From: Isoetes taiwanensis
Taxonomy: Eukaryota > Streptophyta > Lycopodiopsida > Isoetales > Isoetaceae
Direction of reading: 5' to 3'
Length of the DNA stretch: 64,000 nt
Assembly (NCBI GenBank): GCA_021234155.1
Contig: JAJEKV010000236.1
Span: 310,001 to 374,000 of the forward strand
A program made the translations under genes and the position numbers. This document shows, piece by piece, positions 10,764 to 20,686 of the stretch (its first letter is position 1; the number at the start of each line of letters is the position of its first letter). The notes below the pieces were generated by a model that was not told the origin of the DNA, did no database searches, and worked only from the letters and a program-made list of their open reading frames with translations.

Positions 10764-11713
10764 GTTTAATGCTTCAAGCTTTGTAGTATTGCTGCACCAC
10801 AGCGCTTCCCTGTATGTATCATAAGCGGGACTATCTTCTTCTGAGCTAGCTGTATCAGAAAAGGTCCGAAAAATATCCCATTCTTCTGTAATAATGCTAA
10901 GGTCTGTGTGTTTTCCTTAGTCTTAAATTCCGGCTACCCATCTGCCATTAGATCCCCTCGAATCTATATCCAAATCCCATATATCCTACTTTGCCGTATT
11001 TGACCATAGGTTAAAAGGCAAGATTTTAAAGACAAAGATAACTTTACCTTAATAAAGCGTTATTGGCATTCGTTTGCCTTCAGCTCGCCTTAAATACTGG
11101 CTGCCAGGTACGCTCAGTGAAACCTTTGTTGCCTTGTTTGCATGCCAGTCTTGCATGCTTGAACTGTCATCTAAAAAAAAGGGGGCTACCCTAATGCATA
11201 GTCTCCATACCCTACATACTTTACCTTTGTAATTACTATTCTTTTTAAAGAAAACCCAAAACTTAGAAGGGGATTTACTATGGGTATTTTGATCCATATT
11301 AGTTTATTAAGCAAAACTGGGGCGTTGCCTTATTGCCAAGGTTTTCACTCATTTGCTAAAGCTTTTAAAGTCTAGATTTTGAAGTTATTCACCTTAGGCA
11401 ATCATTTATTATAAAAAAACGTTTTTAGATGGAGCATGTGACATTTTTGCCAAACACATTAAAGTAACTTTGCAGCTGAATAAGCATCTTGATGTAAATC
11501 TGCATCATGATGCGAAAAATAGTCTGATGTAAAGACTACAAGCAATTATAGAAATACTTAACTATGGGTTTGACTATACAACAATGAAGAAACCCTCCCT
11601 TTAATATCTAAAGGAAGTATACTGGTTAGCGAAACATGTTAAAGTAGTTTTAGGCAAGGGGAATTCACACTATTGATGTATGAGCCAACTGAGGGAAAGG
11701 AAAGGGGGGGGTC
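10764..11713. other. Intergenic, nothing recognised
   Basis: No convincing coding frame or RNA gene. An 82-codon minus frame at 11049-11297 has no recognisable features. The stretch ends in a G-run immediately before the target duplication (gggtc, 11709-11713) of the LTR element. Confidence 0.5.
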
Positions 11714-13313
11714 TGTGACGTTCCAAGTATTTATCACGGTATCATGATAAACATCTGAGGACACGTCACCCAAGAAAGGTACGCCACCATGGGGTATTGT
11801 AACCTAGGGGGGTTGACCTAAAAGGGATTAAATTAGCTATGCTAATTTAATTATTAAGGATAATAACCTATAATTAAGGAATTAATAACTAAGTGGGTTA
11901 ATTAAGTTAATTAATAGATTAGGAAGGCGCCACTTGGCCAAACTCGATTGGCTAGCATGGGAATGCTAACTTGGGCCATCAAGGTGGATCACTACCCCCT
12001 TTTGACCCCAAAATCGAGCCAAGAGGAGGGCATTTGGCCCAAGCACTGGAACTATTAGCGACCACTCCGGTTGTTCTTTGAACACGGATTATTGAGAGAT
12101 GGAGGCGCCTCATGACAATGGATCAAGCTGGAACTCGGGTTAGTCGATAATCTAGTTGATATCTTTAAGGCTAGCGTTCAGTTAGGTCCTTTGAGTCTTC
12201 TCTGGTTGTTTTACTTAGGATTAACCCTTCTTTGGTATCTAAGATTACATTCCAATTCTGGATCATGTTATGATGGATGGATGGATGTGTATGTGAAAGT
12301 AGCTCTGTTAAACTTCCATAAAGGGGATTAGAGAAGGGGTTGAGACCTCGTGCCATATGCTTTAATATGCTCCTAGTAGCTCCTTTAATTCCCAATTATT
12401 GCGGCTGTGCACAAGAGACCACCCCGAGTGCGTGGATGCTATGGAATTGCTTAGCACCCGGATAAGGGGCCGATGATGAAGTGGGGGTGGGGTCTTGCCA
12501 CGAACATAAAAGGCTCCCGAGACTCCCTGAGTGGGCTAGGCGATAGCAGGTCACGTAGAGGGCGGGTATGGGTCCGACACTCCCACAGGTGCAGAGGTGT
12601 GACCCGTATGGGGCACCCCTGTGCTTTGAGTAGATTTAGGGGTGAGTAAGTCGGCACGGATCACGGGTCGCTGATGCGGCACATATTCTCTAGCTCATCC
12701 ATGGAACCACTGTGATCCTGGAAGGGGACGCTTCCCTGACCTGCCTCATCAGACGGGGCTTCATGAACCCTGGAGTAGGCTCGAAGGGTGATACCTTGAG
12801 TCTGCGTCTCCGGAAGGCTATAGTGATACCATAGCATGATTGGACTCATCTGCAAAGTGTGCGGGAGAGGGGCGGATGGAGTGGACAACCCTAGCCGATG
12901 TTCTATGCCGATAGCGCCATGCCAAGATTCGATCTGGCCGATCTCTTGAGACCTAGCCGTCAGTCGATCCTCACTGGAGTCGGAGCCGGGGTAGAACCAT
13001 GGGTTTGGGGTGTTTTTCCCTAGTATTAAATGTATATTCTTTGTTGTTGTCACTTGGATGGATGTGCCACCCTTCATGGTGGTACTTTATCATATAATTA
13101 TGTTGTGTGCTAACATTGTATTCACTTCCGCGACTTAGGAGCCCCATTGAAGGCGTGGGCCGAATGACTCCTCTGTGTCCTTCACTCGAGCATCTTTTTA
13201 TAGATGGCCCGAGTTAGACGGAGGGCCCTGCTCGTGGTGAGTTGGTTGCCATGGGAGGGGAAAGTCCCCGTATGTATACGTCCGAGTGCCGTATATGTTC
13301 AGGGAGCGTCACA
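11714..13313 (+). repeat. 5' LTR of element 1
   Basis: Begins tgtgacgttccaagtattta and ends gttcagggagcgtcaca, giving canonical TG..CA ends. A short inverted repeat sits 17-38 bases from the start (arms tttatca and tgataaa). The primer-binding site follows one base after the end. Homologous to 16617-18210 and, inverted, to 43025-44617 and 55194-56095. Confidence 0.95.
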
Positions 13314-13314
13314 A

Positions 13315-13326
13315 TGGTATCAGAGC
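13315..13326 (+). promoter_or_regulatory. Primer-binding site (tRNA-Met type)
   Basis: tggtatcagagc is the usual complement of the 3' end of plant initiator tRNA-Met used to prime minus-strand cDNA. It lies one base after the LTR, the expected place. The same site in element 2 (about 55178-55191, minus strand) has decayed. Confidence 0.93.
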
Positions 13327-13998
13327 CGTGATTTCGGTTACTCGAAATCATAGCACTGACCAAACCCTAACTCGTTAGTTCGGTAGCTAGGAGGGAGTTT
13401 AAGCTAGTGTGATTGTTTAGCTCTTTGATGTTTGGTTTTGTGCTAGGTTAATGTAATAGATTGTAAGTTTTTAAGAGATTTAGGGCGACTGGAGGACCCA
13501 AGTTTGGAAGGGCTATAACTTTTTGTAGGTAGCTCGGATGAAGGCGAAAATGGCTCCAATGGATCGGGCACCTCTCAAATATCCTAGGGGACGCGTCTCG
13601 CGAGGGCGGAACGTCAACAGCCGGCCGAAAAGTAAAAAGGGGCGCTGCTGTCATCCGAGGCATTTCTCTCGCGAAGTTATGATCGTATAACGCTCGCAGC
13701 GCCCCATACGGTCCCGCGTATTTTTATATGCGCCCATTTTTTTTTTTTAAATTTGAAAATTTTTATTAAAAAGTTAAAAGTTAAATTCAAATTTTGTGTA
13801 CTTTTTTTTAAGTGTGTTTCTTTACACGACCTCCTACCGCCATAGCCGCTGGAATAGAGCTCCTTTCTCGCCATCGCTGACCTCTACAGACCCCTTGCAA
13901 CCACCTTAAAACCCTAGCGCCTTTGCCTAACCCTCTAGCGCTACCTATTCACGCCTGAGCGCCCTACTTCTTCTCTCTTGCTGTCCATCGCAAGTGCC
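13327..13998 (+). other. Untranslated leader of element 1
   Basis: Homologous to the minus-strand leader at 54424-55177. The shared start (gtgatttcggttactcgaaatc) contains a short inverted repeat, gatttcgg.tactcgaaatc, that could fold next to the primer site. A T-run followed by aaatttgaaaatttttatt (about 13740-13770) is also shared. No ORF. Confidence 0.7.
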
Positions 13999-15300
13999 AT
14001 GATGCCGCGCTTCAAACTCACAGTGGACCTAAAGAAGGCGACCGTCTTCCAGTTGCCTATGATTGACACTGTTCTAGACCTCCTTGTAACTCACTTCACT
14101 GAGAGCCGTAGGATCCCCTATCCAATCTTTCATTTCAATGATCGCTTCCTCATGAAGCTAAACGCTGCAAACCAATCCTACACCCTTGTAGGAGCGGCAG
14201 CTGATCAAGCTTGGGCCCTTGTCAAGTTTTACCCACTAGCCCGCCGAGGAGGAAGATCCCGCGGAGCTTATCCGGACAGAGGCCCAACGGATTCAGCACC
14301 TTGCTAGGGTAGAAGACCTTCAACAAATAGCTAGTGCCCTACCAGAAGAGCGGGCTAGCAGTTTCTATTACCTCGGCAAAGGCCATGTACTTATGTACAG
14401 GGACCATTACACTCTTCCTAACTTCTTTTGGAACGAAGAATTGTATGCCTTTGTTTTTTAAAATGTTCCCCTACCTTTACACAAGACCGCATGGACCTTG
14501 TGCAAGCGGTTTATGGCGGCCTCCTCGGCGCCCAATTACCTCTGGAGATTGCCAGCGCATACAAGCGTTTGGACAAAGAGGCCGGGCTGGCCGAGAGAGA
14601 GGCTTTGTAAAGAAGAGGAGGATGCCCAAAACCAGCAGAGCGGGGACCAGCAGGAGGACCAGCAAGTTGATCAGCAGGAGGATCAGAACGTTGATCAGCA
14701 GCAGGATCAAAATGTTGGTCAAAATGTTGACCAAACGGTGGATCAAACTGTTGGCCAACAACAAGATCAACATGTAGATCGAGGTGAGGCAAGAATAGGA
14801 AGAATAGGGGTGGGGTAATAGGAAGAGGAAGAACACAAAACCCGTAAAGGGAGGTGTGGATTATAAGACCCGATTGCGGAGGGATGCCACCATTGCCAAA
14901 AAAAACATCGGCGGCACGCGAAAGCGATCGTTTAGCGGGCAAAGCATCCAAACAATCGGGAGGAAATCCATCCCATTTTTGAAGCAAACCATCAAGCCCG
15001 CGGAAGCCCCATCGGGTACCGGCCAGAGACACGGTAGCTCTTCACGAGATACATAAGTATCAGAAGACTACTGAGCCATTAATTCGTCGGCTCCCTTTTG
15101 CTGGCTTGTTGGAAATTGCCCGGGAATTTAAAACCCAGGCACGAGGCTCCAAGCCTTTGCAATCCTCGCACTCCGAGGGAGGCTGCCGAGGCTTACCTCA
15201 TAGAGCTTTTGGCGGCCGCCAACCTCTGCGCCATACATGCAAAGAGGGTTACCATAATGCCCAAGGACCTCCGGCTATAGCACGAGAAGGAGGGGAGTTT
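13999..15300 (+). pseudogene. ORF-a of element 1: unknown domain, Q/D-repeat linker and histone H3 core
   Basis: From the ATG at 13999 the protein runs through a conserved domain (VDLKKATVFQLP; RRIPYPIFHFNDRFL; ALVKFYP). After a frameshift near 14235 it continues (EAQRIQHLARVEDLQQI; FYYLGKGHVLMYRD). A linker of 12-base repeats (14640-14780) encodes DQQEDQQVDQQEDQNVDQ-type sequence, then a Lys/Arg-rich stretch. A histone H3 core follows at about 15001-15280: [34 protein letters not shown], then after two more shifts AFAILAL and [28 protein letters not shown]3 pairs with H4 in nucleosomes. Loop 1 has canonical H3 length, so it looks like H3 rather than a CenH3. Frameshifts near 15150 and 15175 and a TAG at 15278 mean this copy is dead. 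Confidence 0.88.
15001..15300 (+). other. Histone H3 fold within ORF-a (element 1)
   Basis: The alpha-N helix ([11 protein letters not shown]), alpha-1 ([14 protein letters not shown]), loop 1 (REFKTQAR), alpha-2 ([17 protein letters not shown]), loop 2 ([11 protein letters not shown]) and alpha-3 ([10 protein letters not shown]) are all visible in order across three frames. The last motif matches the near-universal H3 sequence. It is intronless, like a retrocopied or animal-type H3 gene. Its N-terminal neighbour sequence is not the conserved H3 tail: the ARTKQTARKS start is absent. Confidence 0.92.
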
Positions 15301-15571
15301 TATTGACTAGGCGACCTTTTTCTCTTCTGTTGTAAAATTATTGTGAACTTATCTATGTAAAATATTCTCATTTCGAAGTTGTAAATACAAAAATGCTTTT
15401 TTCCACCACTTGGTGTGAATTTAAATGTAAATTATTAATTAAATAATAATTTTTTTTATAATAATTTTGGAAAACGTGCCGAAAAGTATAAAGCCTCTTT
15501 TTGGCCATTAGGGTTTCATTTCCCTTCTTGCTTTCAGCATTTTCCTTCTCCTCCCTTGCGCCTTCATCCTC
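15301..15571 (+). other. Spacer between ORF-a and ORF-b
   Basis: AT-rich, no ORF. A matching AT-rich spacer lies at 52985-53163 in element 2, again between the H3 end and ORF-b, so it may hold a promoter, internal ribosome entry or splice signal for ORF-b. Confidence 0.5.
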
Positions 15572-16424
15572 ATGGCTCGCCCAACCCTTCAGCAATGGTA
15601 TCTGGATGGAGAACACTGGGACCCTGCGGTCCCTTTGATCTTCTTCACCCTTATCTCCTCCAGCAGGTAGACCTCATCTCTAACATGCAGGCGCATCCGA
15701 TTACGCCGCCTTCCTTCAGTTCTTCTACGAAGAGATTGTACCTGCATGTGTCTACAACGAGGACGATTCGCAGCTCTACCTCGACTTCCACACCCTGCTC
15801 CAGATGTTAAGGGGTGATGAGCATGCCCGGAATGTCATTAAGGGCATAAGGACCCATTGTCACAATAGATCGGGAAGCTTGTTTCGAGGCCCGATTTGCA
15901 CTGGCCATCATTATGGACCAGTATATTGAGGACGAGGAGATAGCTGCTGAACATTCCTCTACGCCTGTACCTCCTGACCCGGAAGACGAGACGACGAAGT
16001 CGTCGATGAGCAGAATTTTGCACGGTGGAGGGAGTTAGCCACTGAGGCGCCCGTAGGAAGGGGTAAAGCCCTCAAGCTCGAAGGGCTCAACCTCCTTCCT
16101 ACCGTACTCTTGAATAATCAAGAGTACCTGATTCTAGAGGACATTATGTGGGCCTATTGCGTTATTGCTGATATGCGGGGCCGCAAAAAGATAGAGGTCC
16201 TCTATGATCTTGCCAAGTACTGTCAGGATGACTTCCTTGACTTTACAACGCCCATTGTGCAACCGCTGCAAGTCGAGGACTTGCTAGTATACCGGACAGA
16301 AGAGTTAGAGCCCGTGGAGGTCCTTTTGTCACTTCGGCAGTTCTTACTGACAGATACCCCCCAACCTCCGGAGGAGCATTTTGTAGCTCAGATGCGGCCT
16401 CCTCCTGCGGATCAGCCATTATAG
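15572..16424 (+). pseudogene. ORF-b of element 1, unknown conserved protein, frameshifted
   Basis: Starts MARPTLQQWYLDGEHWDPAV and is followed over several frames by segments alignable to the ORF-b at 51895-52984. These are VDLISNMQ, YAAFLQFFYEEIVPACVYNE, ALAIIMDQYIEDEEIAAE, FARWRELA, QEYLILEDIMWAYCVIADMR and YDLAKYCQDDFLDF. It is predicted helical and acidic toward the end. No known family is recognised and no zinc knuckle, protease or polymerase motif is present. At least three frameshifts or stops break it. Conservation of segment order between two diverged elements indicates it was once a selected protein. A capsid-like or regulatory role is only a guess. Confidence 0.75.
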
Positions 16425-16427
16425 ATT

Positions 16428-16593
16428 ACCATGGGAGGGGAAAGTCCCCGTATGTATACGTCCGAGTGCCGTATATGTTCAGGGAGCATCACAGTTTACG
16501 CTCCTTGAACATATACAGCACTCGGACGTATACATACAGGGACTTTCCTCTCCCATGGCAACCAACTCACCACGAGCAGGGCCCTCCGTCTGT
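16428..16593. repeat. Head-to-head LTR terminal fragments (inverted repeat)
   Basis: 16428-16493 repeats the last ~66 bases of the LTR (catgggagggg ... agcatcaca) in direct orientation. 16496-16593 is the same LTR end, about 98 bases, inverted. The two ends abut at LTR termini. This sits between ORF-b and the 3' LTR, where gag-pol would be expected, and the first bases of the 3' LTR beside it are altered. Confidence 0.9.
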
Positions 16594-16616
16594 TACAATA
16601 CTTCATGGAAATTCCT

Positions 16617-18210
16617 ACGTTCCAAGTATTTATACGGTATACGTATAAACATACTGACACGTCACCCAGTAAAGGTACGCCACCATGGGGTATTGTAACC
16701 TAGGGGGGTTGACCTAAAAGGGATTAAATGAGCTATGCTAATTTAATTATTAAGGATAATAACCTATAATTAAGGAATTAATATCTAAGTGGGTTAATTA
16801 AGTTAATTAATAGATTAGGGAGGCGCCACTTGGCCAAACTCAATTGGCTAGCATGGGAATGCTAACTTGGGCCATCAAGGTGGATCACTACCCCCATTTG
16901 ACTCCAAAATCGAGCCAAGAGGAGGAGCAATTTGCCCTTAAGCACACAGAACTGCTGTGACCACCCCGGTTGTTCTTTGAACACCGATTCTTGAGAGATG
17001 GAAGCCTCATGACAATGGATCAAGCTGGAACTCGGGTTAGTCGATAATGTAGTTGATATCTTTAAGGCTAGCGTTCAGTTAGGTCCTTTGAGTCTTCTCT
17101 GGTTGTTTTACTTAGGATTAACCCTTCTTTGGTATCTAAGATTACATTTCAATTCTGGATCATGTTATGATGGATGGATGGATGTGTATGTGAAAGTAGC
17201 TCTGTTAAACTTCCATAAAGCAGGGATTAGAGGGGGTATAGAGACCTCTGTGCCATATGCTTTAGTATGCTCCTAGTAGCTCCTTTAATTCCCAATTATT
17301 GCGGCCTGTGCACAAGAGACCATCGAGTCGTGGATGCTATGGAATTACTTAGCACCCGGATAATGGGCCTTAAAGTGGTGAAGTGGGGGTGGGGTCTTGC
17401 ACGAACATAAAAGGCTCCCGAGACTCCTGTGGGCTAGGCGATGGCCCAGGTCCACGAGGGCGGGTATGGGTCCGACACTCCCACGGGTGCGAAGGTGTGA
17501 CCCGTATGGGGCACCCCGTGCTTTGAGTAGATTAGGGTGAGTAACCGGCACGGATGCGGATCACGGGGCCGTGATGCGCACGTATTCTCTAGCTCACCCA
17601 TGGAACCACCGTGATCCCGGAAGGGGACGCTTCGACACGCCTCATCGGACGGGGCTTCATGAACCCTGGAGTAGGCTTGAAGGGTGATACCTTGAGTCTG
17701 CGTCTCCGAAAGGCTATAGTGATACCATAGCATGATTGGACTCATCTGCAAAGTGTGCACAGGAGGGGCGGATGGAGTGGACAACCCTAGCCGATGTTCT
17801 ATGCCAGCCAACGCCATGCCAAGATTCGGTCTGCTGATCTCTTGAGACCTAGCCATCAGTCGATCCTCACTGGAGTCGAAGCCGGGGTAGAACCATGGGT
17901 TTGGGGTGTTTTTCCCTAGTATTAAATGTATATTCTTTGTTGTTGTCACTTGGATGGATGTGCCACCTTCGTGGTGGTACTTTATGATATGATTATGCTG
18001 TGTGCTAACATTGTATTCACGCTTCCGCGACTTAGGAGCCCCATTGAAGGCGTGGGCCGAATGACCCCTCTGTGTCCTTCACTCGAGCATCTTTTTATAG
18101 ATGGCCCAAGTTAGACGGAGGGCCCTGCTCGTGGTGAGTTAGTTGCCATGGGAGGGGAAAGTCCCCGTATGTATACGTCCGAGTGCCGTATATGTTCAGG
18201 GAGCGTCACA
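16617..18210 (+). repeat. 3' LTR of element 1
   Basis: Direct copy of 11714-13313 with many small indels. Its first four bases (tgtg) are replaced, next to the inverted LTR-end scar. It ends gagcgtcaca and is followed by the target duplication gggtc at 18211-18215. No polypurine tract is visible just upstream, consistent with rearrangement there. Confidence 0.94.
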
Positions 18211-18215
18211 GGGTC

Positions 18216-19068
18216 AAGGTATTTGCGTACGTATACTAGTGGAAAAATTATGTACTTTGAGATAACATCTCGTATAGAAACGTGAGGGTCAAGTTGGTTG
18301 GGAAGGCTGGCATCGTAAGCATTTGGTATATTGCCAACGTGAAGAAGTCGTGTTGAGGCAAATTAATGATACATATATATTATTTTTCCTCAATGAATAG
18401 TGTTTCTTCATTTTGTGCAATTTACAGGAAACATGATGAAGTTTTTCTTAATAGTTTTAAGGTTTTTCATTTCTTCAACCTATTTTTGTATGGAAGGGGG
18501 ATAATATCTAATAATCTAAATGCACATATAAATTTAGAAGAAGTCAAGACTGTTCTAAGATTTTGAGGTCGTATGTAAGGGGCTTTTTATTAGGAAAAAC
18601 GTATATAGGAGGGGTTTTATCTAATCTTGTGCATACACATGGCGATGGCATATCCCTTATAGGCAGAGGTGCATCCCCTGCAGTTTTAAGTATCCGAACT
18701 GCCTAATGCCGATCTTGATTTTTGGATGCTGGATCAACAAAGCTTTGGTTAGAATCTTTCATAAATTCACAAGGTTAGAATCGATATATTCCGAATATTT
18801 TCCTTATATCTTCCACATCCTTACATCTATTAATTTCTTTTTCCATCCCTCACATCCTTACATAAAATTTACTCCATATTATGCATTCGCATATTTTCTT
18901 GGCATCAACCACATCTCTACATTATTTTACTTCACTTTCTCATGCTTATATCTATAATGCATCTCGAAATTTATTTTCAAATTGGACTAAATGTAAATCA
19001 TATCTTCATGACTTCTACAACATAAATTGAACTTGTTGCATTGAATGTAGAACATATTTACCAAAATG
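18216..19068. other. Intergenic, nothing recognised
   Basis: AT-rich sequence between the LTR element and copy 2 of the segmental duplication. Short open frames (for example 18366-18566) show no recognisable motif. Confidence 0.5.
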
Positions 19069-19600
19069 ACTCTTGATGTTACACTACAATATATGTAGGA
19101 CAAATCTACAAGACTCTACATTCAAAATTAGAGTACATTTGGTGTTCACTAGATTGCATGCAGAACTAGACGACTTTTATATTCCTATACTATAATAGAC
19201 TATTTTATTTAGATTAAGAATATTATCATACATGTGTAATGTCAATATATTAAATTGGTCCAGTCCTCTTCTTCATGACATCTCTACTTTTTAGTGACAC
19301 TTTTGTATTATCTAACCAGAATTGACCAACTTTGTCCTTCATAGCTTGGCTTTTGACCTACCAATGCCCATAAATTTGTCATGAACATTTTTTTTCCTTC
19401 TGCTTGCTTCATATTGCTAGGATATAATTTGACCAATTTGGTTGCCAGTGAAGTTTGTTGTAATTCTCCTTCCTTTCCAACCACCATAGCAACAATAGAG
19501 TGTTTAGTAGCAAGTTTATCGTTGCTATTAGCAGCTTTCATTTTCTGAAGGTCATCTTTAAGGTTATCTAGTAAATTTCTCCTTACAATAGTCTCTTTAG

Positions 19601-19851
19601 GGGCAAAAGTATGTTGGTGGGTATCAAAAAAACGCGGCCCCAGCACTTAGATCAGCACCCTGGATGTACTATTCTATCATAGTATTCCACTTGTCATTCA
19701 TTGGAGCTGTTACATATTTCTATTGATTACCTAATTACCATGTGCTAGTACCAGTAACACCCTAAACAAGCTGCCATATAGGGTGCTATATGAGTGCTGT
19801 CAGCATGCGTCCGGACGCATGCTTTTGATACCCACCAGCATACTTTTGCCC
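19601..19851. mobile_element. 251-bp MITE with ~29-bp TIRs and TTAG/TTA target duplication
   Basis: The ends are gggcaaaagtatgttggtgg and its near-perfect inverted copy (one T/C difference over 29 bases). They are flanked by ttag on both sides (19597-19600 and 19852-19855). The empty site in copy 1 (about 1979-1990) has a single ttag. A perfect 22-bp palindrome, agcatgcgtcc and its complement, lies at 19802-19823. A 3-4 bp TTA-type duplication and a GGG start fit PIF/Harbinger-type MITEs; the superfamily is inference. No coding capacity. Confidence 0.9.
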
Positions 19852-19942
19852 TTAGGCCTTCCCATAATAATATTAAATAAGAAGTTATATTCTAGCAACC
19901 TTCCAGCAAATATAATTTGTTGTTTTGGAGTCAACTTAGGAA

Positions 19943-20007
19943 TAGAATAGAATAGAATAGAATAGAATAGATTTTTTAACGTCCACGGAGACCAATAGGT
20001 CATGGGA
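19943..20007 (-). mobile_element. Short retro-insertion with pentanucleotide tail
   Basis: About 63 bp absent from copy 1. Read on the minus strand, a short unique piece (cccatgacctattggtctcc...) is followed by a (ctatt)n tail. This looks like a heavily 5'-truncated LINE or SINE with a pentanucleotide 3' tail. A similar (tctat)n run occurs at 26260-26313. Confidence 0.55.
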
Positions 20008-20686
20008 ATGTGATTTATTTCGTGATTAATAGTCTCATTCTCCTTTTTTCTAGTCTATTTTGTCCCATATTCGGCCTCATGCTTTCTCCATTTTAATCTT
20101 CTTTGGATGTTCCCAGAAATGCATGGTGAGTTCTCATCAAGAAGATGATTAGAATCCGTTGCTTCCAAATTTGTTTCTTCTATAGCATATACAAAGAACC
20201 ATGCAAAGTGTCATGACGAAAGAGGATTCGGAATCCTGTTCATCGATCTCATGAAGAAAGGGGTTTCAATTCTTGCTCACCAAAACCATTTTGGGAATAG
20301 CTTTAATCGGCTAGGGAAGTTCAAATTGTGCGACAAATTTGTAGGTTGCCAAGAATATTTATACAAAAAATGTTAGACACCCTTTCATGCTTCTACCCAA
20401 TGTGGATTACCCAACATGAAGTTATGTTCATTGGATCACCCTTGACATAGGCCGGCCTATCATCACGTGTAGCAGTTGATTAGATGTACCCAACTCATAA
20501 TATGTGTATAGTAGGTGTAAATTGGCAATCTAGCCATCAGATTCATCTTCAGGAGGTGATGGATATGCGCACTCAGATATGTCCTCTGACACTACCTTGA
20601 AATATCTTATTGTACATTTTCTCAACATGGTTATTGTTGCCAAGGTTTTTCTCTCGAAAACCCTAACTTTTTTTTTTTTTTAAATT

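Larger units (their letters stand above)
11714..18210 (+). mobile_element. LTR retrotransposon 1, gag-pol-less, carrying a histone H3-like ORF
   Basis: The element is delimited by two ~1.6-kb LTRs (11714-13313; 16617-18210), a tRNA-Met-type primer site directly after the first LTR, and a 5-bp target duplication gggtc (11709-11713 and 18211-18215). The LTR starts tgtgacgttcc and ends gagcgtcaca. The 3.3-kb interior holds ORF-a (unknown domain, Gln/Asp repeat linker, histone H3 core) and ORF-b. It has no gag, protease, RT, RNase H or integrase, so it needed a helper. The LTRs differ by many small indels, so the insertion is not recent. The related element at 43025-56095 has the same LTR family and the same two ORFs in the same order plus gag-pol, and is the natural candidate for the autonomous type. 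Confidence 0.93.

Noticed and set aside
12171-13077. Several 65-140 codon minus frames in the LTRs
   Set aside because: They recur in every LTR copy with different breaks and overlap regulatory LTR sequence; no protein family.
14477-15032. Long minus-strand frames opposite ORF-a in element 1
   Set aside because: They are shadows of the Gln/Asp repeat and H3 coding sequence; low-complexity Leu/Ile translations.
15001-15300. Interpretation of the H3 fold as CenH3
   Set aside because: Loop 1 is not lengthened, FKT-type loop residues and VTIMPKD are those of canonical H3, and no CenH3-type features are seen.
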